Part shown: piece by piece, positions 17,654 through 26,354 of the stretch
Layout: every line of letters begins with the position of its first letter
Numbering within the stretch: the stretch's first letter is position 1
DNA from: Halogeometricum limi
GTDB lineage: Archaea; Halobacteriota; Halobacteria; Halobacteriales; Haloferacaceae
Assembly: GCF_900115785.1 (NCBI RefSeq)
Contig: NZ_FOYS01000003.1
Location: 372,001-436,000, forward strand
DNA: 64,000 bases
Direction: 5' to 3'
Translations under genes and position numbers: made by a program
Notes under the pieces: model-generated
What the model was told of the DNA's origin: nothing
Database searches by the model: none
What the model saw: only the letters and a program-made list of their open reading frames with translations

Positions 17654-18388
17654 ATGCCGGAAGCGCTGGTCAAGGGTGAAACCCACCTCTCGAAGAAAGA
17701 CAAACAGGCTCTACTTGACCTGGACCTGTCAGAGTACGACGCCGTCTTCCGTGAGGGCCACGACAAGAATTACTTCCAGCGAGATATCGACTCCCTCTAC
17801 GCATTGTTTGCCATCGGGCACGTTGTCTATGGTGCGACGTACAGCCGATTGTACCGTTCCAGCAACGAGTTCAAGCAACAAGCCAAGCGACAGGGTCTCC
17901 CAGTCCATGATCGCATCGACGCGGCGGTCTACGAAACCTACGAAATGGTGCCACGATGGCAACGTAGCGGACTCTTCCTCATCTCTCCACTGTTCGCCGG
18001 ACTCATGCTGGGCTTGGTTGCCCAGCCTACAGAGTGGGTGCTGTCCCGAGTAGCGCCGGGACTACTCCGAGAACTGGCTTTCGCTGGTGTAATCCTCACA
18101 CTCCTGTGTTTCGGGTTTGTGTGGGCACTCGCGTACTTCCTCCTTATCGAGGGCCGAGCGATGTATGACCGAGACGCGGCGATGGCGAGAGAACTCGTGC
18201 AGATCACAGAAGCAAACGGGTATCACTCGGTTCTCATCTCGTGCGGTGGAAATCACCGCCCAGGAATCGCTTCGTACCTGCGCGACGAAGGATGGGAAGT
18301 AACAGAAGAGTCCACTGATAGTCTCCTCGGAAGGGTGCTGAATTTCTTGTCAATCAAAGGCTTCCATCGGAAGTGGACGGAGCGGTGA
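17654..18388 (+). CDS. TraB/TIKI-like membrane protein, cassette gene 3
   Basis: A 244-aa protein with GETHLS at residues 8-13 (GxxH of the TraB/TIKI fold), YDRDAAMA near residue 171 (the family's RD..MA helix), and GGNHRPGI near residue 198 (second Gly-His loop). Two membrane helices, about residues 106-123 and 142-165, are inserted between the N- and C-terminal halves. Family members are membrane-linked metal-dependent hydrolases or proteases, some acting on pheromones or Wnt. Co-operonic with the CARF and PIN genes, so perhaps the membrane partner or an independent toxic output. Function inferred. Confidence 0.55.
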   Translation: MPEALVKGETHLSKKDKQALLDLDLSEYDAVFREGHDKNYFQRDIDSLYALFAIGHVVYGATYSRLYRSSNEFKQQAKRQGLPVHDRIDAAVYETYEMVPRWQRSGLFLISPLFAGLMLGLVAQPTEWVLSRVAPGLLRELAFAGVILTLLCFGFVWALAYFLLIEGRAMYDRDAAMARELVQITEANGYHSVLISCGGNHRPGIASYLRDEGWEVTEESTDSLLGRVLNFLSIKGFHRKWTER

Positions 18389-18391
18389 GTC

Positions 18392-18616
18392 TCACTCCTC
18401 AGGATCGACGTGATCCAAAAGCAGGAATCCGTCCTCAACACGAACCAATACTTCATCGGTCTTTTCTGGGTCGATTCCTTGCCGCTCAAGCTCTTCCGCG
18501 GTCAGGAAGACAGGAACCCCGACGGCACCTTGCTCGTCGGTCCGATTAATCTTCGCTCGCCGCAGCTCATCGACGCTTTTTGAGTCATCGATGAACGTGT
18601 CCATATGACGCGTCAT
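18392..18616 (-). CDS. Small AbrB-like or antitoxin-like protein
   Basis: A 74-aa acidic protein whose core (RRAKINRTDEQGAVGVPV, then TAEELERQGIDPEKTDEVLVR) suggests a small swapped-hairpin or antitoxin-type fold, but I do not recognise the family with certainty. It is convergent with the CARF cassette and ends 3 bp from it. Its 5' end overlaps a perfect 12-bp palindrome (18605-18616), and translation may start at either ATG 18616 or ATG 18604. No toxin partner lies next to it. Confidence 0.55.
   Translation of the reverse strand: MTRHMDTFIDDSKSVDELRRAKINRTDEQGAVGVPVFLTAEELERQGIDPEKTDEVLVRVEDGFLLLDHVDPEE
18605..18616. promoter_or_regulatory. Palindrome at the start of the small regulator gene
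   Basis: ATGACGCGTCAT is a perfect 12-bp inverted repeat that covers the first start codon of the minus-strand gene; a likely autoregulatory operator if that protein binds DNA. Confidence 0.35.
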
Positions 18617-18712
18617 CTGGGGACACCTGCGGAGGGGCAGTTACCTGTCTCTATTTCTTTACGAGTGTTCAGCTTCATGGTTATCATCCTGCAATCCGGG
18701 GTAACCTGTATC

Positions 18713-18754
18713 CACTTTTAAAACCTCGTGCTGGGTGAACCGGGGCCGGTTCAC
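18713..18754 (-). promoter_or_regulatory. Promoter region with 20-bp perfect palindrome
   Basis: A TATA-like TTTTAAAAG (minus strand, 18713-18721) lies about 100 bp upstream of the small regulator gene. Just upstream of it is GTGAACCGGGGCCGGTTCAC (18735-18754), a perfect palindrome with 9-bp arms. The position next to the TATA/BRE suggests an operator. Confidence 0.4.
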
Positions 18755-19267
18755 TGTTCAAGCCGAATCCTCGATTTCCGCGGGTAGGAGGTGTCCGTTG
18801 CGGAATTGAGCGAGCGCCAAGAATCCTGCTCGCTGGCGCGTCATTGCTTGTGATCAGCCAACATCAGAAGCAGGCCTCAATGAAAGTTTAAGAATCGCTA
18901 TACAGCGGAAACATATGCGACACAGTGGAGTTCACAGCTCAAGCATCTTGGAAACCGTGCGTAATCCAAATAATGTCTTGGAACTGATTAGAAACCCGCT
19001 CTCACAGACTAGACGGTGCGTAGTAGCGTGCAAGACGGCATGGGTCTCGCTTTTGAGACTGTGTCACCAGTCGATCTAACTGGCAGTGGATTTATATTTA
19101 GGGTGGGGGGCCCTGCAGAAACTGTCGAAGAGAGGCTATTAGAGCTGTTCGAGTGCGTGTGTCATTGTAGGTTGGAAAATGGCTCACAGACAAAACTCGA
19201 CAACACGAGGGGCCAGTCACAGGGCAATCCCTTATCCGTAAATGCAGACTAGTTCCATGCAGCATTC
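18755..19267. other. Intergenic region upstream of the transposase-like gene
   Basis: About 510 bp without a convincing gene; a 78-codon open frame at 19016-19252 has no family features. A TATA-like TTTATATTTA is at 19089-19098 and could start a transcript into the next gene with a leader of about 150 nt. No terminal inverted repeat was recognised here. Confidence 0.4.
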
Positions 19268-21253
19268 ATGCCAGACGGCTCGCCAGTTTCGCACACCGAC
19301 CAGTTCAGTTCCTTACTGCCAAGCGGGACAGGAGAGTACACCGCTCCGACGAAGTACAAAGACCACCCTGAGAAGTCAGAGTTTGGATCGGTCACAACTC
19401 GATTCGACGGTGATATTGAACTCATCCATCCCGCGCCGGACATCGAGACACTACTGCAGACCACACATCTGACAGCACAACTTCATCACTACAACCGCGA
19501 TCAACAGGATGACGACTGGCCGTTCTCAAACGATGGTACAGTACTGTACGACCTCGCCATTCTCGCGGTTATGGACAAGGCCCTCAGTGTCGAGGATCTC
19601 TCGCCAGCCTCATTCGACGTACCGATACGACGATTCAAAATCGTCTTCCTCAAGAAAGCACGGCAACCCGCGACACATCAAGGGTTCTACGACTACATCT
19701 CAGACTCAGACCGAGTGCTAACCGAACTCGGCTACTCTAGCGCATCAGACCTCCCGGGCTATGAAACGCTCCGGTTAGCGTCTGAAGAACGCGTGCCTGA
19801 CGAACTGGACGATGAAGAACAGAACGCGCTTGATGCAGGTGTAATTCGTGCGGTCTATGCGGTGTTCCGCAACGGAATCAAAGTGCCCGCAACAGTGAGC
19901 GACACGTACGGATTCGGTGCCGTCGCTCCACCTCTGTCTGAGCGAGCAGTCCCCCGGACAGACAAGCAGACCGCGCTTCGAAATTGGGTTCAATTTCTTT
20001 TCAACGAAACCATTTCTCCCCTTTCGTTCCACCGATCCCAACCACGCACTGACTTCCAGCAGTATATGGGGCTCTTCGCTGCATCTGCACTATATGACTG
20101 CGGTGTACAGACCGTCGCAAACGTTTCAGACTACAATTACGAGCGAGACATCATCCCAAAAGGCAGCGGGATTGGGAAGTACATTAGAGACGACGATCTC
20201 CCACTGAATGACGCCCAAGCGGTCTTAGCAAACACAGAGAAGCAAGCCATAACAGAACAGTTCGACGCTGTTCACCGTGAAACATTCAAGCTTGCAGACC
20301 GGCTCGAATTCTTCGCGGAGCCGCGCTCCTTAGCAGTCGATCTGTATCGTATCGAGTGGAACGGTGCCGAGAATGATGTCACGATCAACCGCCCTCCGAA
20401 GTCGGAGAATGACAACCGGTCAGAGTGGACGTATGCAGTTCTCGGGATTATTGATACGGAAGCTCGATTCACACTCGGTACACGGTGGCTGCCAGATAAA
20501 TCGAAGTATCCCAGAGTGGTCACTGAGCTCGCACCGATAGCAGAGGAATTCCTTGAGGTTGAAGCGTTGTACGCCGACAGTGAGATGATCTCAGGGGCAT
20601 TGATCGACGCGTTCCGTGAGATTGCAGGCCCCGACTGGGCGGTTCGAGCGCCGAACCGAACCGTGATTAAACAGCTGAAGGGATATACGCCACAAAATCA
20701 CGTCGGGTACGTTCCGGCGGTGTCGTGGAAGACGTCATCGAAACCAGCCGCCGTTTCCTACCCGTACGATAGTAGCAATCCTTCGCTCATCGAGTTCACG
20801 GCCCAGGAATTGAAGCGAGCCGACCCTTCAGATACCGAGGACCAAACGAACCTCTCGGACTTCACGGAGGTTGAAGCGTCGGCTGCGTCTCTCCCGTCTA
20901 CACTGACAGAGCAGTTTGATGAGCCCGACTTGGTACCTGGGGTCGGTAATGCATCGACACACGCGGCATACTTGACTGACCGTTCGTTACCTCCGCATTC
21001 GGGCGGTGGTATCCACTTCCCATACTATCAACGCTGGGCGCTTGAAGAGTCAATAAACCAGATCTCGAATGATTTCATGCCAGTCATCAACAGCAGCAAC
21101 GAGAAGCTTCGCGTCTACGGCGTGAACATCGCCATCCTCTTCCAAAACTGGCACACTATGATCAACCGCGCACCGTCCCCAGAACTCGGGCTTCGCCTCA
21201 CCGTTACCAACCAGGAACTCCTGAGAGCCATTGAGGATGTCGCGTTCGGTTAG
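19268..21253 (+). CDS. Large DDE-transposase-like protein (ISH3/IS4-like core)
   Basis: A 661-aa protein I read as a distant DDE transposase or a domesticated relative. Candidate catalytic residues are Asp396 in LGIIDTEARFTLGTRWL, Asp437 in ALYADSEMISGALIDAF, and Glu593 in YYQRWALEESINQI, the last followed by a YGVNIAILFQNWHTMI segment that mirrors the C-terminal helix of ISH3-type enzymes. It is longer than typical ISH3 transposases (about 390 aa); the N-terminal 300 residues are unassigned. No flanking inverted repeats or target duplications were seen, which favours an immobile, island-borne role. Confidence 0.5.
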   Translation: MPDGSPVSHTDQFSSLLPSGTGEYTAPTKYKDHPEKSEFGSVTTRFDGDIELIHPAPDIETLLQTTHLTAQLHHYNRDQQDDDWPFSNDGTVLYDLAILAVMDKALSVEDLSPASFDVPIRRFKIVFLKKARQPATHQGFYDYISDSDRVLTELGYSSASDLPGYETLRLASEERVPDELDDEEQNALDAGVIRAVYAVFRNGIKVPATVSDTYGFGAVAPPLSERAVPRTDKQTALRNWVQFLFNETISPLSFHRSQPRTDFQQYMGLFAASALYDCGVQTVANVSDYNYERDIIPKGSGIGKYIRDDDLPLNDAQAVLANTEKQAITEQFDAVHRETFKLADRLEFFAEPRSLAVDLYRIEWNGAENDVTINRPPKSENDNRSEWTYAVLGIIDTEARFTLGTRWLPDKSKYPRVVTELAPIAEEFLEVEALYADSEMISGALIDAFREIAGPDWAVRAPNRTVIKQLKGYTPQNHVGYVPAVSWKTSSKPAAVSYPYDSSNPSLIEFTAQELKRADPSDTEDQTNLSDFTEVEASAASLPSTLTEQFDEPDLVPGVGNASTHAAYLTDRSLPPHSGGGIHFPYYQRWALEESINQISNDFMPVINSSNEKLRVYGVNIAILFQNWHTMINRAPSPELGLRLTVTNQELLRAIEDVAFG

Positions 21254-21317
21254 ACCAATCAACCAGAATGGGAATTGTTGAAATCCTTAGTCTCTAACAG
21301 TACAACTTGCCATCATC

Positions 21318-22025
21318 TCATGAAAGGACTTGATCAACTACTTTTGCTAACTTATCTTGATATTCATTCGTTCCTTCTACTCCATCCACATGGCGAACAT
21401 TCCGTCCGATCCCGCTCCAATGATATGATAAAATAATCTGCGTATCATCTGTTTCGCTCTGGTATTCAACCAGAACACGGTTGGACATCTTGCTCGGCCA
21501 ATCCTTAACTTCGTAATGTGCAAAGACAGATTCGGCTGCTGGCTTTCCGAACACAAGCACAATCTCCGGGTCGAGAGCGGTCAACTCTTCTTCAAGATAC
21601 TGCCGACACCAGTAATCTGCGTGATTATTACCCCATTTGTTCTCACCAGTAATCTTTCTACACTTTCTGGCGTTCGTAAAGTAGGCAGGATACTCTGAAT
21701 CTTTGGTGAACCAAAGGTCAGAACTTAGAGAGTCGAAAAATCTCCGAAGACGATTCCCGTCCTTGATCCAGTCCATACCGTTTCGGTTATCATTTCGCTC
21801 TCGGTGTGTTTCCTCAACATGGGCCGGTGGCGGTCCGTCCACTCGTCCAGATTGTGTTCCCCCTGGCTTTTCGGCAACGAAGGCGATATCAGCCGTGCCA
21901 ACTCCATCACCATAATACGGTGGATGCTGTGTATTCCGAGCAGGACAATGTGAACAGCGTCCTTCTTCCTCCCGCCAGTTACTCCAGATATTCTCCAAAG
22001 TTTCTTCAATTGATTCCTGACTCAC
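21318..22025 (-). CDS. Fe-S uracil-DNA-glycosylase-like protein
   Basis: Family 4/5 UDG-like protein that would remove uracil or another modified base from DNA. Four Cys placed as iron-sulphur ligands are visible: RCSHC near the N-terminus, Cys in TNARKCRK and Cys in YWCRQYLEEEL, along with IAFVAEKPGGTQSG (active-site loop, variant of GEAPG) and EIVLVFGKPAAES. GTG at 22025 is the preferred start because a TATA-like ACTATATGG (minus strand) lies about 27 bp upstream; a TTG at 22061 is the alternative. Its place in a defence island suggests action on modified phage DNA, which is speculative. Confidence 0.7.
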   Translation of the reverse strand: MSQESIEETLENIWSNWREEEGRCSHCPARNTQHPPYYGDGVGTADIAFVAEKPGGTQSGRVDGPPPAHVEETHRERNDNRNGMDWIKDGNRLRRFFDSLSSDLWFTKDSEYPAYFTNARKCRKITGENKWGNNHADYWCRQYLEEELTALDPEIVLVFGKPAAESVFAHYEVKDWPSKMSNRVLVEYQSETDDTQIILSYHWSGIGRNVRHVDGVEGTNEYQDKLAKVVDQVLS

Positions 22026-22231
22026 ATCCAATAAAGTTTGACCACTAACCCATATAGTCAAGGGCGAGATAATACGGATCAGTGGGTTCAGACACTACCA
22101 TTACCATCGTCGGCCGAGTCAGGCGAACAATCTTGGCCGCTAAATCCCAGACCTAACGACTTTTCAGCTGGAATCGAGTAGCGTGTATCACGCAGGCATT
22201 TATTGACTGACAGACGTAATGCCGTGGTATC

Positions 22232-23275
22232 ATGCAACACGCGTTTCGGGTCGGGCAGCAATACCGCGACACTGGGAGTTACCGAAACTCGGACGACCAG
22301 TTCCTGCGGTGGATCCGCGGCCCACTCGACAGCGGCATCAAGAATACCGGCGGCATCCGTGATCTCGGCGCGGACCGGTCAGAGACGCCCGCGGCGCTCG
22401 TGCTCGTCTCGAACGATAGCGGCATCTCCCAGCACGATGACCCGTGGGAGGACACGCTCGCTGTCAACGCCGGGTACATCAGCTACTGGGGCGACGCCAA
22501 GGCCTCGAACCCCTACGACGAGTCCACCCAGAACCAGAAAATCAAGGCTGCCTTCGACAACGCTGCGGCCGGGCGGCGCGAGGACGTCCCGCCCGTCCTC
22601 GTGTTCCGCAAGCCTGAATCAGGCGTCGTTGAGTTCTGCGGGCTCTGCGTTCCCGACCACTTCGAAGTCCGCGCGTACCAGGCCGATGACGGGACACAGG
22701 TTCCGAACTACCAGTTCCACTTCTCGATCCTCAACACCAACGCTGTCCCCGTCACGTGGCTGCACGACCGCGCCCAACAAAACGACGACAGCGAGGCACC
22801 GGACGTCTGGCAGCAGTGGGTCCAGACCGGAGAGGTTGCCCAGTGGCCGACCGGCGAACCCCTCGATTCGAGTGGCCGGATTCGCCGCTACGAAACATCC
22901 GAGATCACCGTGAGTGACGCCTTCCGGGTAGACATACTCGACCGCTACGACCACGCGTGCACCCTGACTGGTATTCGAGAAGATGAACTGCTGGATCTCG
23001 CACACATCCTTCCGCGGAGTCAACGCCCCGAACTCGCCGAACATCCGGAGAACGTTCTCGTATTGAACTCGCTGCACCACCGGGCATTCGACGCCGCGCT
23101 GTTCACCATCGACAGCGACTACCGCATCCAAGCAAGCCCCTCATTCGACCCAGCCCATCCATTCCTCCGCGAAACGATCCTTGACCGGGAAGGCGAACAA
23201 CTATCGTTCCCACCCACTGTTCAGATCCGGCCATCCTTCCTCGAAGAACTCAACACCGGCCTCTCGTGGCTATAG
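22232..23275 (+). CDS. HNH endonuclease with N-terminal sensor-like domain
   Basis: A 347-aa protein. The C-terminal third is an HNH nuclease: DILDRYDHACTLTG, then LDLAHILPRSQRPE and NVLVLNSLHHRAFD, with a characteristic LFTIDSDYRI tail shared with the gene at 55494. The N-terminal 220 residues contain GYISYWGDAKASNP and a beta-rich region, which I recall from McrA-type and modified-DNA-dependent restriction enzymes; this is not certain. A TATA-like TTTATTG at 22197-22204 precedes the ATG (22232) at leaderless distance. Confidence 0.75.
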   Translation: MQHAFRVGQQYRDTGSYRNSDDQFLRWIRGPLDSGIKNTGGIRDLGADRSETPAALVLVSNDSGISQHDDPWEDTLAVNAGYISYWGDAKASNPYDESTQNQKIKAAFDNAAAGRREDVPPVLVFRKPESGVVEFCGLCVPDHFEVRAYQADDGTQVPNYQFHFSILNTNAVPVTWLHDRAQQNDDSEAPDVWQQWVQTGEVAQWPTGEPLDSSGRIRRYETSEITVSDAFRVDILDRYDHACTLTGIREDELLDLAHILPRSQRPELAEHPENVLVLNSLHHRAFDAALFTIDSDYRIQASPSFDPAHPFLRETILDREGEQLSFPPTVQIRPSFLEELNTGLSWL

Positions 23276-23360
23276 TTCACGCAGACAACATGGGGCGGTT
23301 AGACTCGGTTTGTATGGAGTCTCGACCCGTCGTCAATATCTAACTCGACCCACGTACGTC

Positions 23361-25082
23361 TCAGTCAAGACGTGAAATCGCCCATCTCGCTCGGTCGCGC
23401 ACTGTCTCGTCAAGATCGTTCTCTTTCACTTCTGCAAGCGTTTCGATAGGCACGCTCACGTACGCGTTCCCGATCAACGAGCACACGTTCGCCCGGACTT
23501 CCGGACTCGGATCCTCCAACGCAGCCGCTAACCGATCCTGTTGTGCTCGAATTGCAGCAGGATCTGCCTCACCTGCTCGCTGGAGCGCAATCGACGCGTT
23601 CACCCGCGCCTGAATATTGTTATCCTCCAACCGCGCAGCGATCTGATCAGCGTACTCAATCACGACCGCCGGATGTTCCTGCGCGAGGTCACCGAGCAAC
23701 CCGACCGCATTATTCCGAACGCGCTTCGCATCAGCGTCCAGTACCGCCACTAACTCAGTCACGATTGGTTCTGCGGCGTCCGGATAGTTCGACGCAATCT
23801 TTCCAAGCGCCGCTAACGCATTCGTCTGCGTCGTCTCATCCTCACTCTGCATTGCCCCAACCAAGGCAGCAATCGCAGGGAACACCTCCTCAGGATGCGC
23901 TTCCGCGACACAGGAGAGTGCGTACACCGCGTAACTCTGTGTTGCCTCCGTCTCTGCGGTCGCCGCTGCTTCTAGAGCGGGAACTGCGTCGAGAACGCTC
24001 GCCGGGTCAGCTTCCGCCAACTCCATCAAGCAGTGCGTCGCAGCCTGCTGGTACATCGAGTCCTGACTCGCGTAGGCCGCCAAGTCACCAACGTGATCTT
24101 TCAGCCCCGTTCGGTCGTCCGTCGCGGCTTCGTGAAGTGCTTGGAGCGCTGCTCGGTCGAGCGCCGACGGCTCGTCAGCAAGGAGGGCAAACGTAGCATC
24201 GATAGCGACCTCACGAGACTCGTCACAGTATTTCACTGCAGCCACGGCCAGGCGGAGTGCTTCACGGCGATCCACGCTCGTCCCATCCGCTGCCGCATCA
24301 GACAGCATCGTTTGGAGCGTGTCTTTGTCCACCGACGCAGGGTCATCTTCGAGTTGCTTTCGCACTGCCGCGAACGCAACCCCCGCGAATGGATCAGCGA
24401 GGCGGTCATACGGGACAGGATGCAACGCCTCAATCTCGGGGAGTCGAACGGAGAACCGCTCGTCGTTCCCGACCGTCTCGAACCAGAACGCTGGCGGGCC
24501 TTTCAACGGCGTCATCGACGGGCGGTCCGGCTCGAAATGCGTGACGAGATGCGTCTTCTGTTCACCGTCCGTCCGGTGTGTGAGTTCAAACACGTACCCG
24601 TCAGCAAGGACCTCTCGAACTGCGTCACCGGATTCAAACCCGCCGTCCGGACTCAGATCAGTTGAGGGCGGTGCTGACAGCCCGAGGTCCCCTTGCCGGA
24701 CAGACTCCACGAAGTCCCACGCGTGGTAATGCTCCCAGCCATCAACGTGCCCCAAATCGAGATCATCAACAGCGATGTACCCCTCGGCATCCGGGAACAA
24801 CTCCGCAAGAATCCGGAGACGCTCCTCGCGTTCAGGCCACCACTCGTAGTACCCGTACTCGTCCTGCTCACCAAGCGCATCGACGTGTCCGTCACGCCTC
24901 CGAATCGACTCCACCGTGCCCGGAATGTCTGCTTCCTCTACGAGGTCCTGATTCCCGATAGCCCAGACTTCGTGACCGGCCACGTGTGCCCAGTATCGCA
25001 CCCACTCCAACGGTACCGCCTCCCGTCGAGGATGCGGATTCACGTCCACCGTCCAGTCTCGGTCAAACGCCAACACGTACAT
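23361..25082 (-). CDS. HAD-like domain fused to HEAT repeats
   Basis: A 573-aa protein starting at the ATG that overlaps the upstream DraG-like stop (TGATG); an in-frame extension to 25151 runs into that gene. The N-terminal 135 residues look like a HAD phosphatase domain: FDRDWT (DxDxT), WAIGNQ (motif II region) and IAVDDLDL (motif IV). From about residue 300 onward are at least six HEAT-type helical repeats, for example AAATAETEATQSYAVYALSC and related units. HEAT arrays bind protein or DNA. Coupled translation with an ADP-ribosyl hydrolase suggests joint action, perhaps on phosphoribosyl or ADP-ribose ends; this is inference. Confidence 0.65.
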   Translation of the reverse strand: MYVLAFDRDWTVDVNPHPRREAVPLEWVRYWAHVAGHEVWAIGNQDLVEEADIPGTVESIRRRDGHVDALGEQDEYGYYEWWPEREERLRILAELFPDAEGYIAVDDLDLGHVDGWEHYHAWDFVESVRQGDLGLSAPPSTDLSPDGGFESGDAVREVLADGYVFELTHRTDGEQKTHLVTHFEPDRPSMTPLKGPPAFWFETVGNDERFSVRLPEIEALHPVPYDRLADPFAGVAFAAVRKQLEDDPASVDKDTLQTMLSDAAADGTSVDRREALRLAVAAVKYCDESREVAIDATFALLADEPSALDRAALQALHEAATDDRTGLKDHVGDLAAYASQDSMYQQAATHCLMELAEADPASVLDAVPALEAAATAETEATQSYAVYALSCVAEAHPEEVFPAIAALVGAMQSEDETTQTNALAALGKIASNYPDAAEPIVTELVAVLDADAKRVRNNAVGLLGDLAQEHPAVVIEYADQIAARLEDNNIQARVNASIALQRAGEADPAAIRAQQDRLAAALEDPSPEVRANVCSLIGNAYVSVPIETLAEVKENDLDETVRDRARWAISRLD

Positions 25083-25990
25083 CACGCCACCTCCACGAGT
25101 CGCTCGGCCAGCGTTTCGAGTTCGTTGGTCTCGTCGATACCACTCAGCCATCGATCCGGAAGCTGGGACGCCCCAAACCGCGCCCCAGCGACTGCACCCG
25201 CAATCGCCCCAATCGTATCCGTATCACCGCCACGATTCACCGCCGTCACAATCGCATCCTCGGCACTGTCCACGAATAACCCGTCGTGAAGTGTCGTCTG
25301 CAGCGAATGCACGACGTACCCTGACGTTTCCAGCGTGCCAGGTGAGTTACCACGAGCGAGTGGTTCGAGCGCCGTCACAAGCTCGCCAGGCGCGTCCCCA
25401 CCGATGAAATCGAGCGCATCCTGCAACGGCGCGTCCGCGTCGTCGAGGAGGCCAGCCACTGTGAGATTCAGGACAGCGCAGCCTTCCGTACATCGCGGGT
25501 CAGCGTGCGTAATCTGCGAGGACTGCCGGCTCACTTCGGCGAGTCGATCCCACTCCGTCGCGTACGGGATGGCGAGCGGCGCGCACCGCATCACACTCCC
25601 GTTCCCCGCGTTCTGCCCTTCCGGACTGTTCTCCCACACGTGCTGGCCCGCATCGTCCCACGCGTCGCCGCGCTTGAGACGACTCAACGCCCGCCGCGTC
25701 ATCCCTCCAATGTCGAACGGCCCGCTGTCGTACCACGCGACGAACCGCTCTGCGATATCCGTCGGATCGAACGTTTGGTGTTCTACCAGACTTCGGGCGA
25801 TGCACAGCGCTTGTTCGGTGTCGTCTGTGATCGTCCCTGCGGGCTGGTTCCACGTGCCGTGCCCGACCATCTCGTCAAGCCGGCCGTGCTCAGCACTGAT
25901 CTCCGACGCAGACGCGAACTCGACTGGCCGGCCAAGCGCATCTCCACACGCTAGCCCAAGGAGGACACCACGCGCCCGGTCCAAATCCAT
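25082..25990 (-). CDS. ADP-ribosylglycohydrolase (DraG/ARH family)
   Basis: A 302-aa enzyme that removes ADP-ribose from proteins or nucleic acids. Di-metal ligand motifs are clear: GLACGDALGRPVEF at the N-terminus, ITDDTEQAL near residue 55, NGSVMRCAPLAIPY near residue 130, and GGDTDTIGAIAGAVAGARFG near residue 240. First gene of a two-gene unit with the HAD-HEAT protein. In defence islands such enzymes can act as antitoxins to ADP-ribosyltransferases, but no transferase is recognisable nearby. Confidence 0.85.
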   Translation of the reverse strand: MDLDRARGVLLGLACGDALGRPVEFASASEISAEHGRLDEMVGHGTWNQPAGTITDDTEQALCIARSLVEHQTFDPTDIAERFVAWYDSGPFDIGGMTRRALSRLKRGDAWDDAGQHVWENSPEGQNAGNGSVMRCAPLAIPYATEWDRLAEVSRQSSQITHADPRCTEGCAVLNLTVAGLLDDADAPLQDALDFIGGDAPGELVTALEPLARGNSPGTLETSGYVVHSLQTTLHDGLFVDSAEDAIVTAVNRGGDTDTIGAIAGAVAGARFGASQLPDRWLSGIDETNELETLAERLVEVA

Positions 25991-26033
25991 ACGTCACTCA
26001 AGAACTACCGCTGAGAAAAATGTAGGGTGGGAG

Positions 26034-26303
26034 TCACTCGCCAGGTTTCGTTCCGGTACGGAGGTTTTCTCGATACTCGGCCCACGCTTGATACATTTCG
26101 AGCCGTTCCTCCTCCGTCATCGTGTCGTGCTTGTCCGCGTCGTAGAACGGGAGTTCGTCCTTTTCGGGCATCTTCATGAGTCTCCCAAGCGGGTAGAGTT
26201 GCTGGTAGTAATTCTCCAGCACCCAGTCTTCGCCGTGTTCGTCGACAGCTTGCTGGATATACGGGGCGGCTTCCGGGTACTCATCGGCGAGTGTCTCAGT
26301 CAT
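26034..26303 (-). CDS. Small acidic protein, unknown
   Basis: An 89-aa charged protein with no recognised family. It appears helical (DEYPEAAPYIQQAVDEHGED, then TEEERLEMYQAWAEYRENL). It lies 43 bp upstream of the ADP-ribosylglycohydrolase on the same strand and may belong to that operon. It shows haloarchaeal codon use and acidity, so it is probably real. Confidence 0.55.
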   Translation of the reverse strand: MTETLADEYPEAAPYIQQAVDEHGEDWVLENYYQQLYPLGRLMKMPEKDELPFYDADKHDTMTEEERLEMYQAWAEYRENLRTGTKPGE

Positions 26304-26354
26304 TGGTAGTCATGTGGTGGGGCTTGTTGGGTTCTGTGAGTCTGCAGATCGGGT

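Noticed and set aside
19016-19252. 78-codon plus-strand ORF
   Set aside because: No haloarchaeal acidity, no motif, and a promoter-like TATA sequence lies inside it.
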